From assembly GCF_011605345.1 (NCBI RefSeq), contig NZ_JAAOXM010000002.1, positions 930,001 through 994,000 of the forward strand: 64,000 nt of DNA. The letters are read 5' to 3'. Positions 52,039-62,038 of the stretch are shown piece by piece. The notes beneath the pieces are model-generated. The model worked only from the letters and a program-made list of their open reading frames with translations, ran no database searches and was not told the DNA's origin. Numbering within the stretch: the first letter of the stretch is position 1; each line of letters begins with the position of its first letter. The position numbers and the translations under genes were made by a program. This DNA is from Burkholderia sp. D-99 (GTDB taxonomy: Bacteria; Pseudomonadota; Gammaproteobacteria; Burkholderiales; Burkholderiaceae).

Positions 52039-52986
52039 ATGGCACACCGCACCCTCGGCACGTCGAACATCCAGGTTTCACCGCTCGCATTCGGCGGCAA
52101 CGTCTTCGGCTGGACCGTCGACGAGAACACATCGTTCGCGCTGCTCGACGCACTCGCCGACACCGGCATCAACTTCATCGACACAGCCGACGTCTATTCG
52201 GCCTGGGCCCCCGGCAACAGCGGCGGCGAGTCGGAAACGATCATCGGCAAGTGGCTCAAGCGCTCCGGCAAGCGCGAACAGGTCGTGATCTCGACCAAGG
52301 TCGGCCTGCTCGCGACACGCGCGGGCCTGACGAAAGACAACATCCTGAAAGCCGCCGACGATTCGCTGCGCCGCCTGCAGACCGACTACATCGACCTGTA
52401 TTTCTCGCATAGCGATCTCGCCGATACGGCCCCGCTCGAGGAAACGCTCGGCGCGTACCAAACACTGATCGACGCGGGCAAGGTGCGGATCATCGGCGCG
52501 TCGAACTACAGCGGCGCGCGGCTGCGCGAAGCCGCCGACGTCAGCCAGCGCGACGGCCTGCCCGCGTACCAGGTCATCCAGCCCGAATACAACCAGCTCG
52601 ACCGCGCCGACTACGAGCGCGATCTCGAACCGGTCGTGCGCGACCTGAAGCTCGGCGTCGTCAACTACTACGCGCTCGCGAGCGGCTTCCTGTCGGGCAA
52701 GTACCGCAGCGAGGCCGACCTGAAGAAGAGCGTGCGCGGCGATCGCGTCGCCGGCTATCTGAATGAACGCGGGCTGCGCATCCTTGCGGCGCTCGATGCG
52801 GTGGCGGCGAAGCACGGCACGCAGCCGGCCGCGATCGCGCTCGCATGGCAGATCGCGCGGCCGACGATCACCGCGCCGATCGCGAGCGCGACGTCGCTGG
52901 CACAGCTGGAATCGCTCGGCGAAGCGATCCGCGTTCAGCTCGATCAGGACGACATTCGACGAATCGACGAGGCCAGCGCGGCCTGA
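52039..52986 (+). CDS. Aldo/keto reductase
   Basis: 315-residue (beta/alpha)8 NADPH-dependent oxidoreductase of the YajO/AKR11-13-like group. Tetrad residues are Asp and Tyr in FIDTADVYS, Lys in VVISTKVG and His in DLYFSHSD. A long loop (GLTKDNILKAADDSLRRLQTDYIDLY) and a final APIASATS, the NADP phosphate-binding region, are also present. Substrate unknown; single gene. Confidence 0.9.
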   Translation: MAHRTLGTSNIQVSPLAFGGNVFGWTVDENTSFALLDALADTGINFIDTADVYSAWAPGNSGGESETIIGKWLKRSGKREQVVISTKVGLLATRAGLTKDNILKAADDSLRRLQTDYIDLYFSHSDLADTAPLEETLGAYQTLIDAGKVRIIGASNYSGARLREAADVSQRDGLPAYQVIQPEYNQLDRADYERDLEPVVRDLKLGVVNYYALASGFLSGKYRSEADLKKSVRGDRVAGYLNERGLRILAALDAVAAKHGTQPAAIALAWQIARPTITAPIASATSLAQLESLGEAIRVQLDQDDIRRIDEASAA

Positions 52987-53206
52987 GGTCGTCGGTAGCG
53001 GGCCGGTCGATCGGATCGCGCGGTCTGCGCGGTTCCGCGACCGGCCCGTGTCATGTGCACGACCTTGTCGCCGCACTCGCGGGGCCGGTAATTCGTAAGT
53101 GGCGGATGGATACAATGGCGTGCGTCCGGGCGGCCCGCCGCACGGCCCGACATGGCCGGACCGATATCCGTGACGGCCGGACCAACACCACGCACACGGA
53201 CCGCCC

Positions 53207-53995
53207 ATGCCCCGGAACACCCGTCGCACCCGCTACGCCTCCCCGTTCGCCGCCATGCTTGCCGTGCTGTTCGCGTGCGCGCCGGTCGCGTCTTACGCAG
53301 GCTGGTACGAAGTCGCGAACTACACCGGCGCGATCGGCAATGCGCCCGTCCACGTATCGCTGCAGACCTACGATGCAATCAACCGCAACGACGCGGGCCG
53401 CTGGCGCGTCGACGGCAGCTACTACTACGATGCACACCGCAAGCCGATCCCGTTGCAGGGCCACCGCGAGCCCGACGGCCGCGTGACGCTCTGCGAAGCA
53501 TCGCTGCCCGCATCGAACGCCGAGTCGCCGGTCGTACCGGCCGCCTCCCCGTCGCGGCCGAAGCCCTGCCCGATCGCGTTGAACGTCGCCGGTAGAACGG
53601 CAACCGGCACCTGGGACGACGGTCGCAAGACATTCCCGATCACGCTGAACGAAGTCGGTCGACTGAACGACAACGATCAGGATCACCTCCAGCTCGACGG
53701 CACCGTCGATATTCCCATGTGGTATCGCACGAAGACGCACATGCTGGTCGGCGTCTACGCGCTTTCCGACAAGTGCGGCATTGCCATGCAGTCGCTGCGG
53801 GCCGTAAACATCGCGACGGGCCGCATCGACCGCACGATCCCGCTCGACTGCGACGCGGGAATGGTGATGACGTCGATCTACGCGAACGTCGCCGACGCGC
53901 GGCGGGCCGGCTACGTCAGCGTCGAGTACCGCGGCGGCAAGACGGGTTACGAGCAGGACGTGTCGCTCGGGCTGACGTCGTCTTCGTCAAGGTAG
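53207..53995 (+). CDS. Exported hypothetical protein
   Basis: 262 residues with a basic N-terminus and Sec signal peptide ending at SYA (about residue 31). The mature part begins GWYEVANYTGAIGNAPVHVSLQTYD, then RWRVDGSYYYDAHRKPIPLQG. This is a repeated beta pattern resembling lipid- or glycan-binding beta sandwiches, with three Cys in the second half. No family recognised. Confidence 0.7.
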   Translation: MPRNTRRTRYASPFAAMLAVLFACAPVASYAGWYEVANYTGAIGNAPVHVSLQTYDAINRNDAGRWRVDGSYYYDAHRKPIPLQGHREPDGRVTLCEASLPASNAESPVVPAASPSRPKPCPIALNVAGRTATGTWDDGRKTFPITLNEVGRLNDNDQDHLQLDGTVDIPMWYRTKTHMLVGVYALSDKCGIAMQSLRAVNIATGRIDRTIPLDCDAGMVMTSIYANVADARRAGYVSVEYRGGKTGYEQDVSLGLTSSSSR

Positions 53996-54229
53996 GCCGG
54001 CGGCACCTGTCTCCCGTGCGTAGCGAAATGCACGCCACATAGCTGAAAACCGACATCGCGTTTTGACCGAAACGGCCGCTTGTGTTGACTCAGCCGGACA
54101 TCGATCGCGCCGCCGCCCGCAACGCCCCGCTGCAGCGGGTCACACGCCTGCCCCGGGTCTTTCACGGATTGACCGCGCGGTTCCACGTGCCCGAGACTGC
54201 GCCGCTCGAGCGGTCATTGGGAGAACGTC

Positions 54230-55210
54230 ATGCCGGACACCAGCACGGAGATCGTCACGGTCTCGACGCGCGCCGTACGCGGCCACGAACGCGTCGACTT
54301 CTGGGTCGACCATGTCGCGCGCACGCTCGTGCGGATCGAATGCAGCGGCAAGTCGTCCGAAGGCATTGACGCGACGCTACGCAGGCGCGATCTCGGGCTG
54401 TTCGGTGCCTGCGACATCGTCGCGAACCGGCATGCGGTCGTGCGCACGTCGCACAACATCCATGCGGACCAGCGCGACGCCGTGTTCATCTGCCTGATGC
54501 ACGCGGGGCAAGGCTATACGTTCCAGGACGTCGACTGCATGCAGCACGGGCCCGGCGACCTCGTCCTCTACGACACGTCGATGCCGTACGGTCACGGCTT
54601 TCCCGCCGACATGGCGATGACCGTGCTCGACGTGCCGCGCGACGTGTTCGAGGCACGCGTCGGCCCGTGGCGCTATCGCAGCCTCGTCAAGATCGATCGC
54701 GGCGACGGCGTCGCGTCGTGGGCCGTGCGGCAAGTCTATGCGCTGCTCGCCGCGCCTCAGGAGCCGACGCCCGATGCGCGCGAACGGCGCGCCGCCGCGA
54801 TACTCGATCTCGTGCAGTCGACGCTGCGGCTGCGCGACGGCGACGCGTCCCCGACCAAGTCGACCGTCCACACGCTGTCGCGCGCGAAGGCGTTCATCGA
54901 CAGCCATCTCGCCGACGACGACCTCGACAGCCAGTCGGTGAGCCGAGCGATCAACCTGTCGCCGCGCCAGCTCGCACGCGTATTCGAGATCGAAGGGATG
55001 CCGCTCACCCGCTACATCCTGGCGCGGCGGCTCGAGCGCTGCCGCGCCGACTTGCGCGACCGGTCGCTGAAGCACCTGACGGTCAGCGAAATCGCGTTCC
55101 GCTGGGGCTTCAACAACAGCGCGCACTTCAGCCGCAGTTATCGCGCGCGCTTCGGCGAGACGCCGAGCGAGTCGCGCGCGCCGGCACCGGCGCCGGCCGA
55201 CGCGCGATAG
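54230..55210 (+). CDS. AraC-family activator
   Basis: 326 residues. The N-terminal half is the AraC_binding_2 sensor (DFWVDHVARTLVRIEC, GQGYTFQDVDCMQHGPGDLVLYDTSMPY). The C-terminal HTH pair begins at HTLSRAKAFIDSHLADDDLD, contains SVSRAINLSPRQLARVFE, and ends SEIAFRWGFNNSAHFSRSYRARFGETPSE. GGGAGA precedes the ATG. It lies 145 bp upstream of the GMC oxidoreductase gene on the same strand and probably activates it. Confidence 0.9.
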   Translation: MPDTSTEIVTVSTRAVRGHERVDFWVDHVARTLVRIECSGKSSEGIDATLRRRDLGLFGACDIVANRHAVVRTSHNIHADQRDAVFICLMHAGQGYTFQDVDCMQHGPGDLVLYDTSMPYGHGFPADMAMTVLDVPRDVFEARVGPWRYRSLVKIDRGDGVASWAVRQVYALLAAPQEPTPDARERRAAAILDLVQSTLRLRDGDASPTKSTVHTLSRAKAFIDSHLADDDLDSQSVSRAINLSPRQLARVFEIEGMPLTRYILARRLERCRADLRDRSLKHLTVSEIAFRWGFNNSAHFSRSYRARFGETPSESRAPAPAPADAR

Positions 55211-55355
55211 TCCGCCACCGTCCCCCCACCGCCGTGTCCCTGCGAGGCAAGCACGGCGTCCGTCCCGGTCAAATGGGGCCGCATAGCGGCCGCTAAGCTG
55301 GCTTCCTGCGTGGCGGCACTCGTTTCGCCGCCGAACAGCAAGGAGAAGAAGCGGG

Positions 55356-56921
55356 ATGGAGACGTACGACCATATCGTCGTCGGCGGCGGCTCGGCCGGC
55401 TGCACGGTCGCGCACCGGCTGGTGAAGGCAGGCAGGCGCGTGCTGCTGCTCGAGGACGGCCCGAAGGACGACAGCCTGTTCATCCGGATTCCGGCGACGT
55501 TCATCCGCGTGCTCGGCACGCCGCGCACGGTCACGTTCGAGAGCGAGCCGCAACCCGGTGCGGCGGGACGCAAGACCTACGTACCGCAGGGCCGTACGCT
55601 CGGTGGCGGCAGTTCGGTCAACGCGATGCTGTACGTGCGCGGCACGCGCGACGATTACGACGACTGGGCCGCACTCGGCTGCACGGGCTGGGGCTGGGAC
55701 GACGTGCTGCCCGTGTTCAAGCGCGCCGAATCGCACCTGCGGCTCTCCGAGCCGTTTCACGGCGTCGACGGGCCGCTGAAAGTCGGCGACACGCGCTTCC
55801 GGCATCCGTTGAGCCTCGCGTTCGTGAAAGCCGCGCAGGAAACCGGCATCGCCTACAACGACGATTTCAACGGCGCCGCGCAACATGGCGCAGGCTTCTA
55901 CCACACGACGATCTTCGACGGGCAGCGCGGCAGCACCGCGGCCACCTATCTCGCCGCCGCGATCGGCCACCCGAACCTGCGCGTGCTGACCGGCTGCCGC
56001 GTCACGCGCATCCTGTTCGACGGCCGGCGCGCGACCGGCGTCGAATGGCGGACGGCAAGCGGCGCAACGGGTTCGGCCGCCGCGCGCGCCGACGTCGTGC
56101 TCGCGGCCGGCGCGCTGAGCACGCCGAAGCTGCTGATGCTGTCGGGCATCGGGCCCGGCGCGCACCTGCACGCGCACGGCATCGACGTGCTGCACGACAG
56201 CCGCGACGTCGGCGCGCATTACCAGGATCATCTCGAAGTCTCGATCTACGGCCGCAGCCACGCGCCCGTCAGCCTGCTGGGCGAGGATCGCGGGCTGAAG
56301 GCGTTGCGGCACGGGCTGCAGTGGATGCTGTGCCGCACGGGCCTGCTGACGTCGAACGTCGTCGAATCCGGCGCGTTCGTCGACACGACCGGCAGCGGCC
56401 GCCCGGACATCCAGTTCCACGTGCTGCCGACGCTCGTCGGCGACGTCGATCGCGAGCCGCTGCCCGGCCACGGGCTGTCGATCAACCCGTGCCTGCTCAG
56501 GCCGCGCTCGCGCGGCTCGGTGCAACTGCGCGGCAACGATCCGGCCGCGCCGATCCTGTTCGACAGCGGCGCGCTGTCCGACCCGGCCGATGTCGATGGC
56601 CTCGTGCGCGGCGTCGCGCTCGCGCGGCGGATCATCCGCGCGCCGTCGCTCGCCCGCATCGTGCGCGAAGCCGAGACGCTGACCGATACGGCACTCGCCG
56701 ACTACGTGCGGCGTCGCGCGAAAACCGTCTATCACCCGGCCGGCACCTGCCGCATGGGCAACGACGAGCACGCGGTCGTGACGCCGCGCCTCTCGGTGCA
56801 GGGCGTCGACGGCTTGCGGATCTGCGATGCGTCGGTGATGCCGCGCATCGTATCCGGCAACACGAACGCGCCGACGATCATGATCGCGGAGCGCTGCGCC
56901 GAGTTCATGCTCGCCGAATGA
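55356..56921 (+). CDS. GMC-family FAD oxidoreductase (choline dehydrogenase-like)
   Basis: 521 residues. FAD Rossmann motif VVGGGSAGCTVAHRL, GMC signature 1 at GRTLGGGSSVNAMLYVRG, signature 2 at GALSTPKLLMLSGIGP and the C-terminal YHPAGTCRMG. The active-site His/Asn pair lies around HPAGT and GNTNAPT. Oxidises an alcohol to aldehyde or ketone. The context (alcohol dehydrogenase, aldehyde dehydrogenase, cupin dioxygenase) suggests it starts or feeds an alcohol-degradation route. Confidence 0.92.
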   Translation: METYDHIVVGGGSAGCTVAHRLVKAGRRVLLLEDGPKDDSLFIRIPATFIRVLGTPRTVTFESEPQPGAAGRKTYVPQGRTLGGGSSVNAMLYVRGTRDDYDDWAALGCTGWGWDDVLPVFKRAESHLRLSEPFHGVDGPLKVGDTRFRHPLSLAFVKAAQETGIAYNDDFNGAAQHGAGFYHTTIFDGQRGSTAATYLAAAIGHPNLRVLTGCRVTRILFDGRRATGVEWRTASGATGSAAARADVVLAAGALSTPKLLMLSGIGPGAHLHAHGIDVLHDSRDVGAHYQDHLEVSIYGRSHAPVSLLGEDRGLKALRHGLQWMLCRTGLLTSNVVESGAFVDTTGSGRPDIQFHVLPTLVGDVDREPLPGHGLSINPCLLRPRSRGSVQLRGNDPAAPILFDSGALSDPADVDGLVRGVALARRIIRAPSLARIVREAETLTDTALADYVRRRAKTVYHPAGTCRMGNDEHAVVTPRLSVQGVDGLRICDASVMPRIVSGNTNAPTIMIAERCAEFMLAE

Positions 56922-56961
56922 CGCGACGCAGCGCATCGCATGTGCGCTCGTTCACTGCACT

Positions 56962-56989
56962 AAAAAAACGGCGCGTGAGACACGCGCCG
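56962..56989 (-). terminator. Intrinsic terminator of the 57017 AraC gene
   Basis: On the minus strand CGGCGCGTG, loop TCT, CACGCGCCG, then seven Ts. A perfect 9-bp stem, 28 bp past the AraC stop. The stem may also serve the GMC gene from the other side. Confidence 0.85.
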
Positions 56990-57016
56990 CCGCTCCATCC
57001 GCATCGACTGCCGGAA

Positions 57017-57997
57017 TCAGCCCCCGGCCGTACGTGCCGCCTCGCGCAGCGCCATCGGCGACGCACCATAGCGCTCGCGAATCGCACGGCTGAAGTGCGC
57101 CTGGCTCGAGAAGCCCCAGCGAAACGCGATTTCGCCGACACGCGCCTTGCGCAGCCGCGCATCGGTCAGCTCGCGATGCGCATGCGACAGCCGTTCCGAC
57201 CAGATGTGCTGCGTGATCGACTCGCCTTCGGCCGCAAAGAGCCGGCTCAGATGCCGCAGCGACAACCCGACCGCGTCGGCGACGGCCTGCGGCCCGAGCT
57301 CCGGGTCACCCAGGTGCGTTGCAATGTACTGCTTCGCGGTCAGCAGATACGACAGCGACGCGCGCGATGCGCCTGCACCGTTCACCTCCGCATCGATGAG
57401 CTCCGCGATCAGCGTGCGCGTGTGTTCGGCAAACTGCGCGGCGTCGCGCTCGACCGGATCCTTCATGAACCGCTCGACACTCGCGCGCAACGTCGCGCCG
57501 AGCATCGCGCCCGCACCGGGCTTCGGCGCGATCCGCAGCGGCAGCGCCGCCAGTTCCGCATCGAGCCGTGCGTCGAACGTGGTGATCGGGATATCGATCA
57601 GCAGCTGCCGCATCGGCGTGAGGAATCCGAACAGATAAGGCACGCGCGTGTCGTAGACGACGACATCCCCGGCTTCCGCGAGCAGGCACCGGTCGCGCTG
57701 GATGAAATACGCGCGGCCGCTCAGGATCTGGCACGCGAACAGCGACTCCTTCGGCAACTGGCGCACCAGCGCGGGGCTGCGTTCGATCACGTGATCCTGG
57801 CCGCTGATGTCGGCGAGGCCAAGGCCCGGCAGCGCGATATCGGTCTTCTCGACCTCGAGCCCGGCCGGCGATAGCGACGAGCAGCGCAGGCCGACCAGCG
57901 TCGCCGCGTTGAACGCGTCCCAGTACGCCATCCGGTCGCGCGCCGGCACGTCGGCGGTCGAGCCTCGCGTGCGGGAAAAAACGGTCGAATTCGTCAC
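57017..57997 (-). CDS. AraC-family activator, GTG start
   Basis: 326 residues, same architecture as the AraC protein at 54230: AraC_binding_2 sensor (AYWDAFNAATLVGLRCSSLS, AEAGDVVVYDTRVPYLFGF) and C-terminal HTH pair ending EIAFRWGFSSQAHFSRAIRERYGASPMAL. AGGAGG four bases before a GTG sets the start. It is divergent from the cupin-MFS-dehydrogenase operon and is its likely activator. Confidence 0.9.
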   Translation of the reverse strand: MTNSTVFSRTRGSTADVPARDRMAYWDAFNAATLVGLRCSSLSPAGLEVEKTDIALPGLGLADISGQDHVIERSPALVRQLPKESLFACQILSGRAYFIQRDRCLLAEAGDVVVYDTRVPYLFGFLTPMRQLLIDIPITTFDARLDAELAALPLRIAPKPGAGAMLGATLRASVERFMKDPVERDAAQFAEHTRTLIAELIDAEVNGAGASRASLSYLLTAKQYIATHLGDPELGPQAVADAVGLSLRHLSRLFAAEGESITQHIWSERLSHAHRELTDARLRKARVGEIAFRWGFSSQAHFSRAIRERYGASPMALREAARTAGG

Positions 57998-58181
57998 GTC
58001 GCCTCCTGCTGGCGCCCGTCGTACGGAGCGGCATGCATTGCGGAATTGGGGGATGGATCGTTTAAACGTCGTGCGGTGCGATGTCCGGCCCGATCAAGCA
58101 ATTCGTCCAGCCCAGTCAAGAGCGGCGCGCACCTGCTGGCTAAAGTCGAGCCCACGACACCCAAACACAAGGAGACGAACC

Positions 58182-58715
58182 GTGGTCGACAAAGCCGTAG
58201 CCGAATTCTGGCAAAACATCCCGCCGATTGCCAATCCGTTCAAGCCCGATGCGCTGCCCGAAGCGTACATCGCGAACGCGGCCACCGACGACGAGCGCTA
58301 TTACGTTCCGTTCACCGAAACGGTTTCGTCGCGACCGCTGTGGATCTCGCCGTCGCAGAACAAATGGTGCGACATCCTGATGGCGAAACAAGCGGGGCTC
58401 GTGAACCGGCACTATCACCCGCACGAGGTGTTCGCGTACACGCTGTCGGGCAAGTGGGGCTACCTGGAACACGAATGGACCGCGACGCGCGGCGATTTCG
58501 TGTACGAGACGCCGGGCGAGGGCCACACGCTCGTCGCATTCGATCACCCCGAGCCGATGCGCGCGTTCTTCATCGTCAAGGGGCCGCTGATCTGGCTCGA
58601 CGACGAAGGCAATCCCGACGGCTACTTCGACGTGCACTCGTACATCGCGATGTGCAAGGCGCACTACGAGAAGGTCGGCCTCGGCGCGCAAGCGATCGAG
58701 AAGCTGTTCCGCTGA
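58182..58715 (+). CDS. Cupin dioxygenase, 2,4'-dihydroxyacetophenone dioxygenase family
   Basis: 177 residues, the length of 2,4'-dihydroxyacetophenone dioxygenase, which splits an alpha-hydroxyketone with O2 into two acids. Metal ligands are visible as His77 and His79 in NRHYHPHEV and the later His in GEGHTLV. Other family-like stretches are YYVPFTETVSSRPLWISPSQNKW and YTLSGKWGYLEHEW. Start is GTG after AAGGAG. First gene of a plus-strand operon with a transporter and two dehydrogenases. The substrate here need not be aromatic. Confidence 0.8.
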   Translation: MVDKAVAEFWQNIPPIANPFKPDALPEAYIANAATDDERYYVPFTETVSSRPLWISPSQNKWCDILMAKQAGLVNRHYHPHEVFAYTLSGKWGYLEHEWTATRGDFVYETPGEGHTLVAFDHPEPMRAFFIVKGPLIWLDDEGNPDGYFDVHSYIAMCKAHYEKVGLGAQAIEKLFR

Positions 58716-58733
58716 CCCGCGGCGAGGCTCACC

Positions 58734-60038
58734 ATGACATCCCCTTCCTCCTCCAGGCCCGCATGGACGTACGAGAACAGGCTGCTGCTGATCCTGTTCA
58801 TGACGTTCGGTTTCGTGTTCTTCGACCGCCTCGCGCTGTCGTTCCTGTTCCCGTTCATGTCCGCCGAGCTGCACCTGACGAATGCGCAGCTCGGCATGGT
58901 GTCGTCCGCGCTCGCGCTCACGTGGGCGCTGTCGGGCGCCGCGACCGGCGCGTGGTCCGACGCGCGCGGCACCCGCAAGCCGCTGCTGATCGCCGCCGTG
59001 ATCGGCTTTTCCGTGTTCTCGGCGCTGTCGGGGCTCGTCGGCGGCTTCGCGAGCCTGATCGCGTTCCGCGCACTGATGGGCATCGCCGAAGGCCCCGTGC
59101 TGCCGCTGTCGCAATCGCTGATGGTCGAGAGCTCGACGCCGAGCCGCCGCGGGCTGAACATGGGCCTGCTGCAGGGCTCCGCCGCCGGCCTGCTTGGCGC
59201 GATGATCGGCCCGCCGGTCGTGATCGGCATCGCGACCGCGTACGGCTGGCGCCACGCGTTCTTCGTATCGTGCATCCCCGGCTTCCTGATCGCGTTCTGC
59301 ATCTGGCGCTGGGTCCGCGAAGTGCCGCCCGGCGGTGCACGGCATGCGCAGGCCGACACCGTCGGCGCGCCGGCCGCGGGCGGTGCAGCGATCAGCCGCT
59401 GGGCGCTGCTGAAGGAACGCAACATCCTGCTTTGCATGCTGATCAGTTGCTTCTTCCTCACGTGGTTCATCGTGATCATCTCGTTCGCGCCGGTGTTCCT
59501 CGTCGAGAGCCGCCACCTGTCCCCTGCCGACATGGGCGTCGTGATGACCTGCCTCGGCGCCGCGTGGGTGTTCTGGGGTTTCGCGGTGCCCGCGATCTCC
59601 GACCGGATCGGCCGCAAGCCGACGATGATCGTGTTCGCGCTAATCGCCGCCGCGTGCCCCGTCGCGATGATTCACGCGAATTCGCTGGGGGCGCTCTGCG
59701 CGCTCGTGCTCGCGACCTACACGGGCCTCGGCTGTTTCACGCTGTTCATGGCGACGATCCCGGCCGAAACCGTCGCGCCCCGCTCGATCGCCAGCGCACT
59801 CGGGCTGATCATGGGCGCCGGCGAGCTGATCGGCGGCTTCGTCGCGCCGACCGTCGCCGGCTTCGCCGCCGACAAGTACGGCCTGCAGTTCGCGATGTGG
59901 ACGTCGGCGACCGGCGCGATCCTCGCGTGCGTGCTGTCGTTCGGCCTCGTCGAAACCGCGCCCGCCGTGCTGCGCAAGCGCGCGCTCGCCGGCACGGCCG
60001 CGAACCGTCTCGATACACAGAACCTCGGAGGACGCTGA
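58734..60038 (+). CDS. MFS organic-acid or polyol importer
   Basis: 434 residues, 12 membrane segments. FFDRLALSFLFPFM in the first segment and GAWSDARGTRKPLL as loop 2-3, then RALMGIAEGPVLPLSQSLMVESS resemble the anion:cation symporter group of MFS proteins. It lies 18 bp after the cupin gene and 1 bp before the alcohol dehydrogenase. It likely imports the growth substrate. Confidence 0.88.
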   Translation: MTSPSSSRPAWTYENRLLLILFMTFGFVFFDRLALSFLFPFMSAELHLTNAQLGMVSSALALTWALSGAATGAWSDARGTRKPLLIAAVIGFSVFSALSGLVGGFASLIAFRALMGIAEGPVLPLSQSLMVESSTPSRRGLNMGLLQGSAAGLLGAMIGPPVVIGIATAYGWRHAFFVSCIPGFLIAFCIWRWVREVPPGGARHAQADTVGAPAAGGAAISRWALLKERNILLCMLISCFFLTWFIVIISFAPVFLVESRHLSPADMGVVMTCLGAAWVFWGFAVPAISDRIGRKPTMIVFALIAAACPVAMIHANSLGALCALVLATYTGLGCFTLFMATIPAETVAPRSIASALGLIMGAGELIGGFVAPTVAGFAADKYGLQFAMWTSATGAILACVLSFGLVETAPAVLRKRALAGTAANRLDTQNLGGR

Positions 60039-60039
60039 C

Positions 60040-61161
60040 ATGCGTGCACTTCAATGGCATGGCCCGCGCGACGTCCGTCTCGTGGAAATCGATACGCCGC
60101 GCGCCGGGCCGGGCGAGGTACGCATCGCGGTCGCGTATTGCGGCATCTGCGGCAGCGACCTGCACGAATACGCGGACGGCCCGCACGCGATTCCGGTCGA
60201 CACGCCGCATGCGTTGTCCGGCCGTACCGCGCCGCTGACGCTCGGCCACGAGTTCTGCGGCACCGTCGTCGAAGTCGGCGAAGGCGTAACGACGCTGAAC
60301 CCCGGCGATTGTGTCGCCGTCGAGCCCGAATATCGCTGCCACCAATGCGCGTACTGCCGTTCGGGGTCGTACAACCTGTGCGTGTCGATGGGCTTCGCCG
60401 GGCTGATGGGCGACGGCGGGATGGCCGACTTCGCGGTCGTGCCCGCCTACATGCTGTACCGGCTGCCCGACGGCGTGAGTCTCGAACAGGCCGCCGTGAT
60501 GGAACCGGCCGCCGTCGCGCTGCACGCGCTGCGCCGCGCCGAACTCCGGCTCGGCGATACGTGCGCGGTGTTCGGGCTCGGGCCGATCGGCCTCCTGCTG
60601 ATCCAGCTCGCGAAGCTGCAGGGTGCGACGACCATCGTCGCGGTCGACGTGTCGCCCGAGCGCCTCGCAGCCGCCGCACGCTTCGGCGCAACACACACGT
60701 TCAATGCACGCACGCTCGACGCGTCCGTGCTGCGCGACGCGATCCACGAGGCGTCGGGCGGGCTCGGTGTCGATGCGAGCTTCGAGGCGGCCGGCTTGCC
60801 GGCCACGTTCGAGGCAGCGATGCAGGCACTGCGCAAGGGCGGCCGCGTCGTGATGGTCGGCCTGATGCCCCAGGCGGGCTTCGACGCGTTCCGCGCGGTC
60901 AACGACGAACTGACCTTCACGGCGAGCGTCGGCTACCGGCATGCGTACGAGGACCTGCTGCGCATCGTCGCATCGGGCGCGCTGGATCTCACGTCGATCG
61001 TCACGCGCACCGTGTCGCTGGAGGACGCCGTCGCCGACGGCTTCGACGCGCTGCTCGCCGATCGTACGCAGATCAAGATCCTGGTTTCCCCCGCGCAGCG
61101 GCACGCGCGCTCCACCCACACCGTCGAGAGTGTCGAACATGAGTCGCCAGTGGTTATTTGA
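60040..61161 (+). CDS. Zn-dependent alcohol dehydrogenase, 2,3-butanediol dehydrogenase-like
   Basis: 373 residues, MDR family. Catalytic zinc ligands in [11 protein letters not shown] and GHEFCG; four-Cys structural zinc in [20 protein letters not shown]-binding FGLGPIGLL followed by [11 protein letters not shown], which favours NAD. The spacing HEY...DGPHAIP and long N-domain loop match (R,R)-butanediol dehydrogenases. It would convert a vicinal diol to an alpha-hydroxyketone, the sort of substrate the upstream cupin cleaves. GGAGG supports the start. Its 3' end overlaps the next gene by 23 bp. Confidence 0.88.
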   Translation: MRALQWHGPRDVRLVEIDTPRAGPGEVRIAVAYCGICGSDLHEYADGPHAIPVDTPHALSGRTAPLTLGHEFCGTVVEVGEGVTTLNPGDCVAVEPEYRCHQCAYCRSGSYNLCVSMGFAGLMGDGGMADFAVVPAYMLYRLPDGVSLEQAAVMEPAAVALHALRRAELRLGDTCAVFGLGPIGLLLIQLAKLQGATTIVAVDVSPERLAAAARFGATHTFNARTLDASVLRDAIHEASGGLGVDASFEAAGLPATFEAAMQALRKGGRVVMVGLMPQAGFDAFRAVNDELTFTASVGYRHAYEDLLRIVASGALDLTSIVTRTVSLEDAVADGFDALLADRTQIKILVSPAQRHARSTHTVESVEHESPVVI

Positions 61162-61861
61162 GGGCAAGACCGTCGCCATAACGGGTGGCACGTCAGGCAT
61201 CGGCGCGAGCACTGCGTGGCGTTTCGCGGAAGCCGGCGCATCGGTCGTGGCGCTCGGGCTCGACGCTACCGGCCCGCATGCGCCGGTGCATCCGCGCGTC
61301 CGGTGCATGGAGCTGGACGTGACCGACAGCGACGCCCTGACACGCACGATCGCCGCCTTGCCGCGGCTCGACGTGCTCGTCAACGGCGTCGGCATCAGCC
61401 GGCACGCGGACGAATACCGGATGGACCAGTTCGAGCTCGTGCTGAACGTGAACCTGACGTCGGTGATGCGCGCGTCCGACGCCGCGTTGCCGGCGCTGTC
61501 CGCACACGGCGGCAGCATCGTCAATATCGCGTCGATGTACACGTACTTCGGCAGCAAGGACCGCCCCGCGTACAGCGCGAGCAAGGGCGGCATCGCGCAG
61601 CTCACGCGCTCGCTCGCGCAGGCGTGGGCCGATCGCGGCATTCGCGTGAACGCGGTCGCCCCCGGCTGGATCGACACGCCGCTCAGCAGCGGCCTGATGG
61701 CCGACACGCAGGCGTCGCGCCGCATCCTCGAGCGCACGCCGCTCGGGCGCTGGGGCACGGCCGACGAAGTTGCGGACGTGATCCTGTTTCTGTGTTCGCC
61801 CGGTGCATCGTTCGTGACCGGCGCGGTCGTGCCGGTGGATGGCGGGTATTCGACGGTCTAG
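61139..61861 (+). CDS. Short-chain dehydrogenase/reductase
   Basis: 240 residues, classical [13 protein letters not shown] binds the cofactor, [10 protein letters not shown] is the NNAG position, the active site is Ser in [13 protein letters not shown] and Tyr/Lys in [15 protein letters not shown] closes the sequence. It overlaps the alcohol dehydrogenase gene by 23 bp, so translation is coupled. Likely oxidises a second hydroxyl in the same pathway. Confidence 0.9.
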   Translation: MSRQWLFEGKTVAITGGTSGIGASTAWRFAEAGASVVALGLDATGPHAPVHPRVRCMELDVTDSDALTRTIAALPRLDVLVNGVGISRHADEYRMDQFELVLNVNLTSVMRASDAALPALSAHGGSIVNIASMYTYFGSKDRPAYSASKGGIAQLTRSLAQAWADRGIRVNAVAPGWIDTPLSSGLMADTQASRRILERTPLGRWGTADEVADVILFLCSPGASFVTGAVVPVDGGYSTV

Positions 61862-62038
61862 CGCGCGGCGCACGGCGTGTCGGCGGGCAGGCAGCCGCTC
61901 CCCGATGCCCCGTGCGCGACGCGCCCCGTTCGGTTGCACCTGATCCGGGATCGTTCCGGCTCAGGTTTCTTCATATCAATCAGTAGTCCAATCAAAAATA
62001 TCCGACCCGATCGGAAACATGTGAGGAGCACATTGGAG

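Noticed and set aside
55293..56936. A 547-codon open frame antisense to the GMC oxidoreductase
   Set aside because: Arg/Ala/His-rich shadow frame of high-GC DNA; the sense strand encodes a complete GMC enzyme with all signatures.
58046..60238. A 730-codon plus-strand frame across the cupin, MFS and alcohol dehydrogenase genes
   Set aside because: Out-of-register shadow with runs of Arg and Ala; three recognisable proteins use the other frame.
59809..61758. A 649-codon minus-strand frame opposite the dehydrogenases
   Set aside because: Shadow frame; the plus strand carries motif-complete Zn-ADH and SDR genes with strong ribosome-binding sites.
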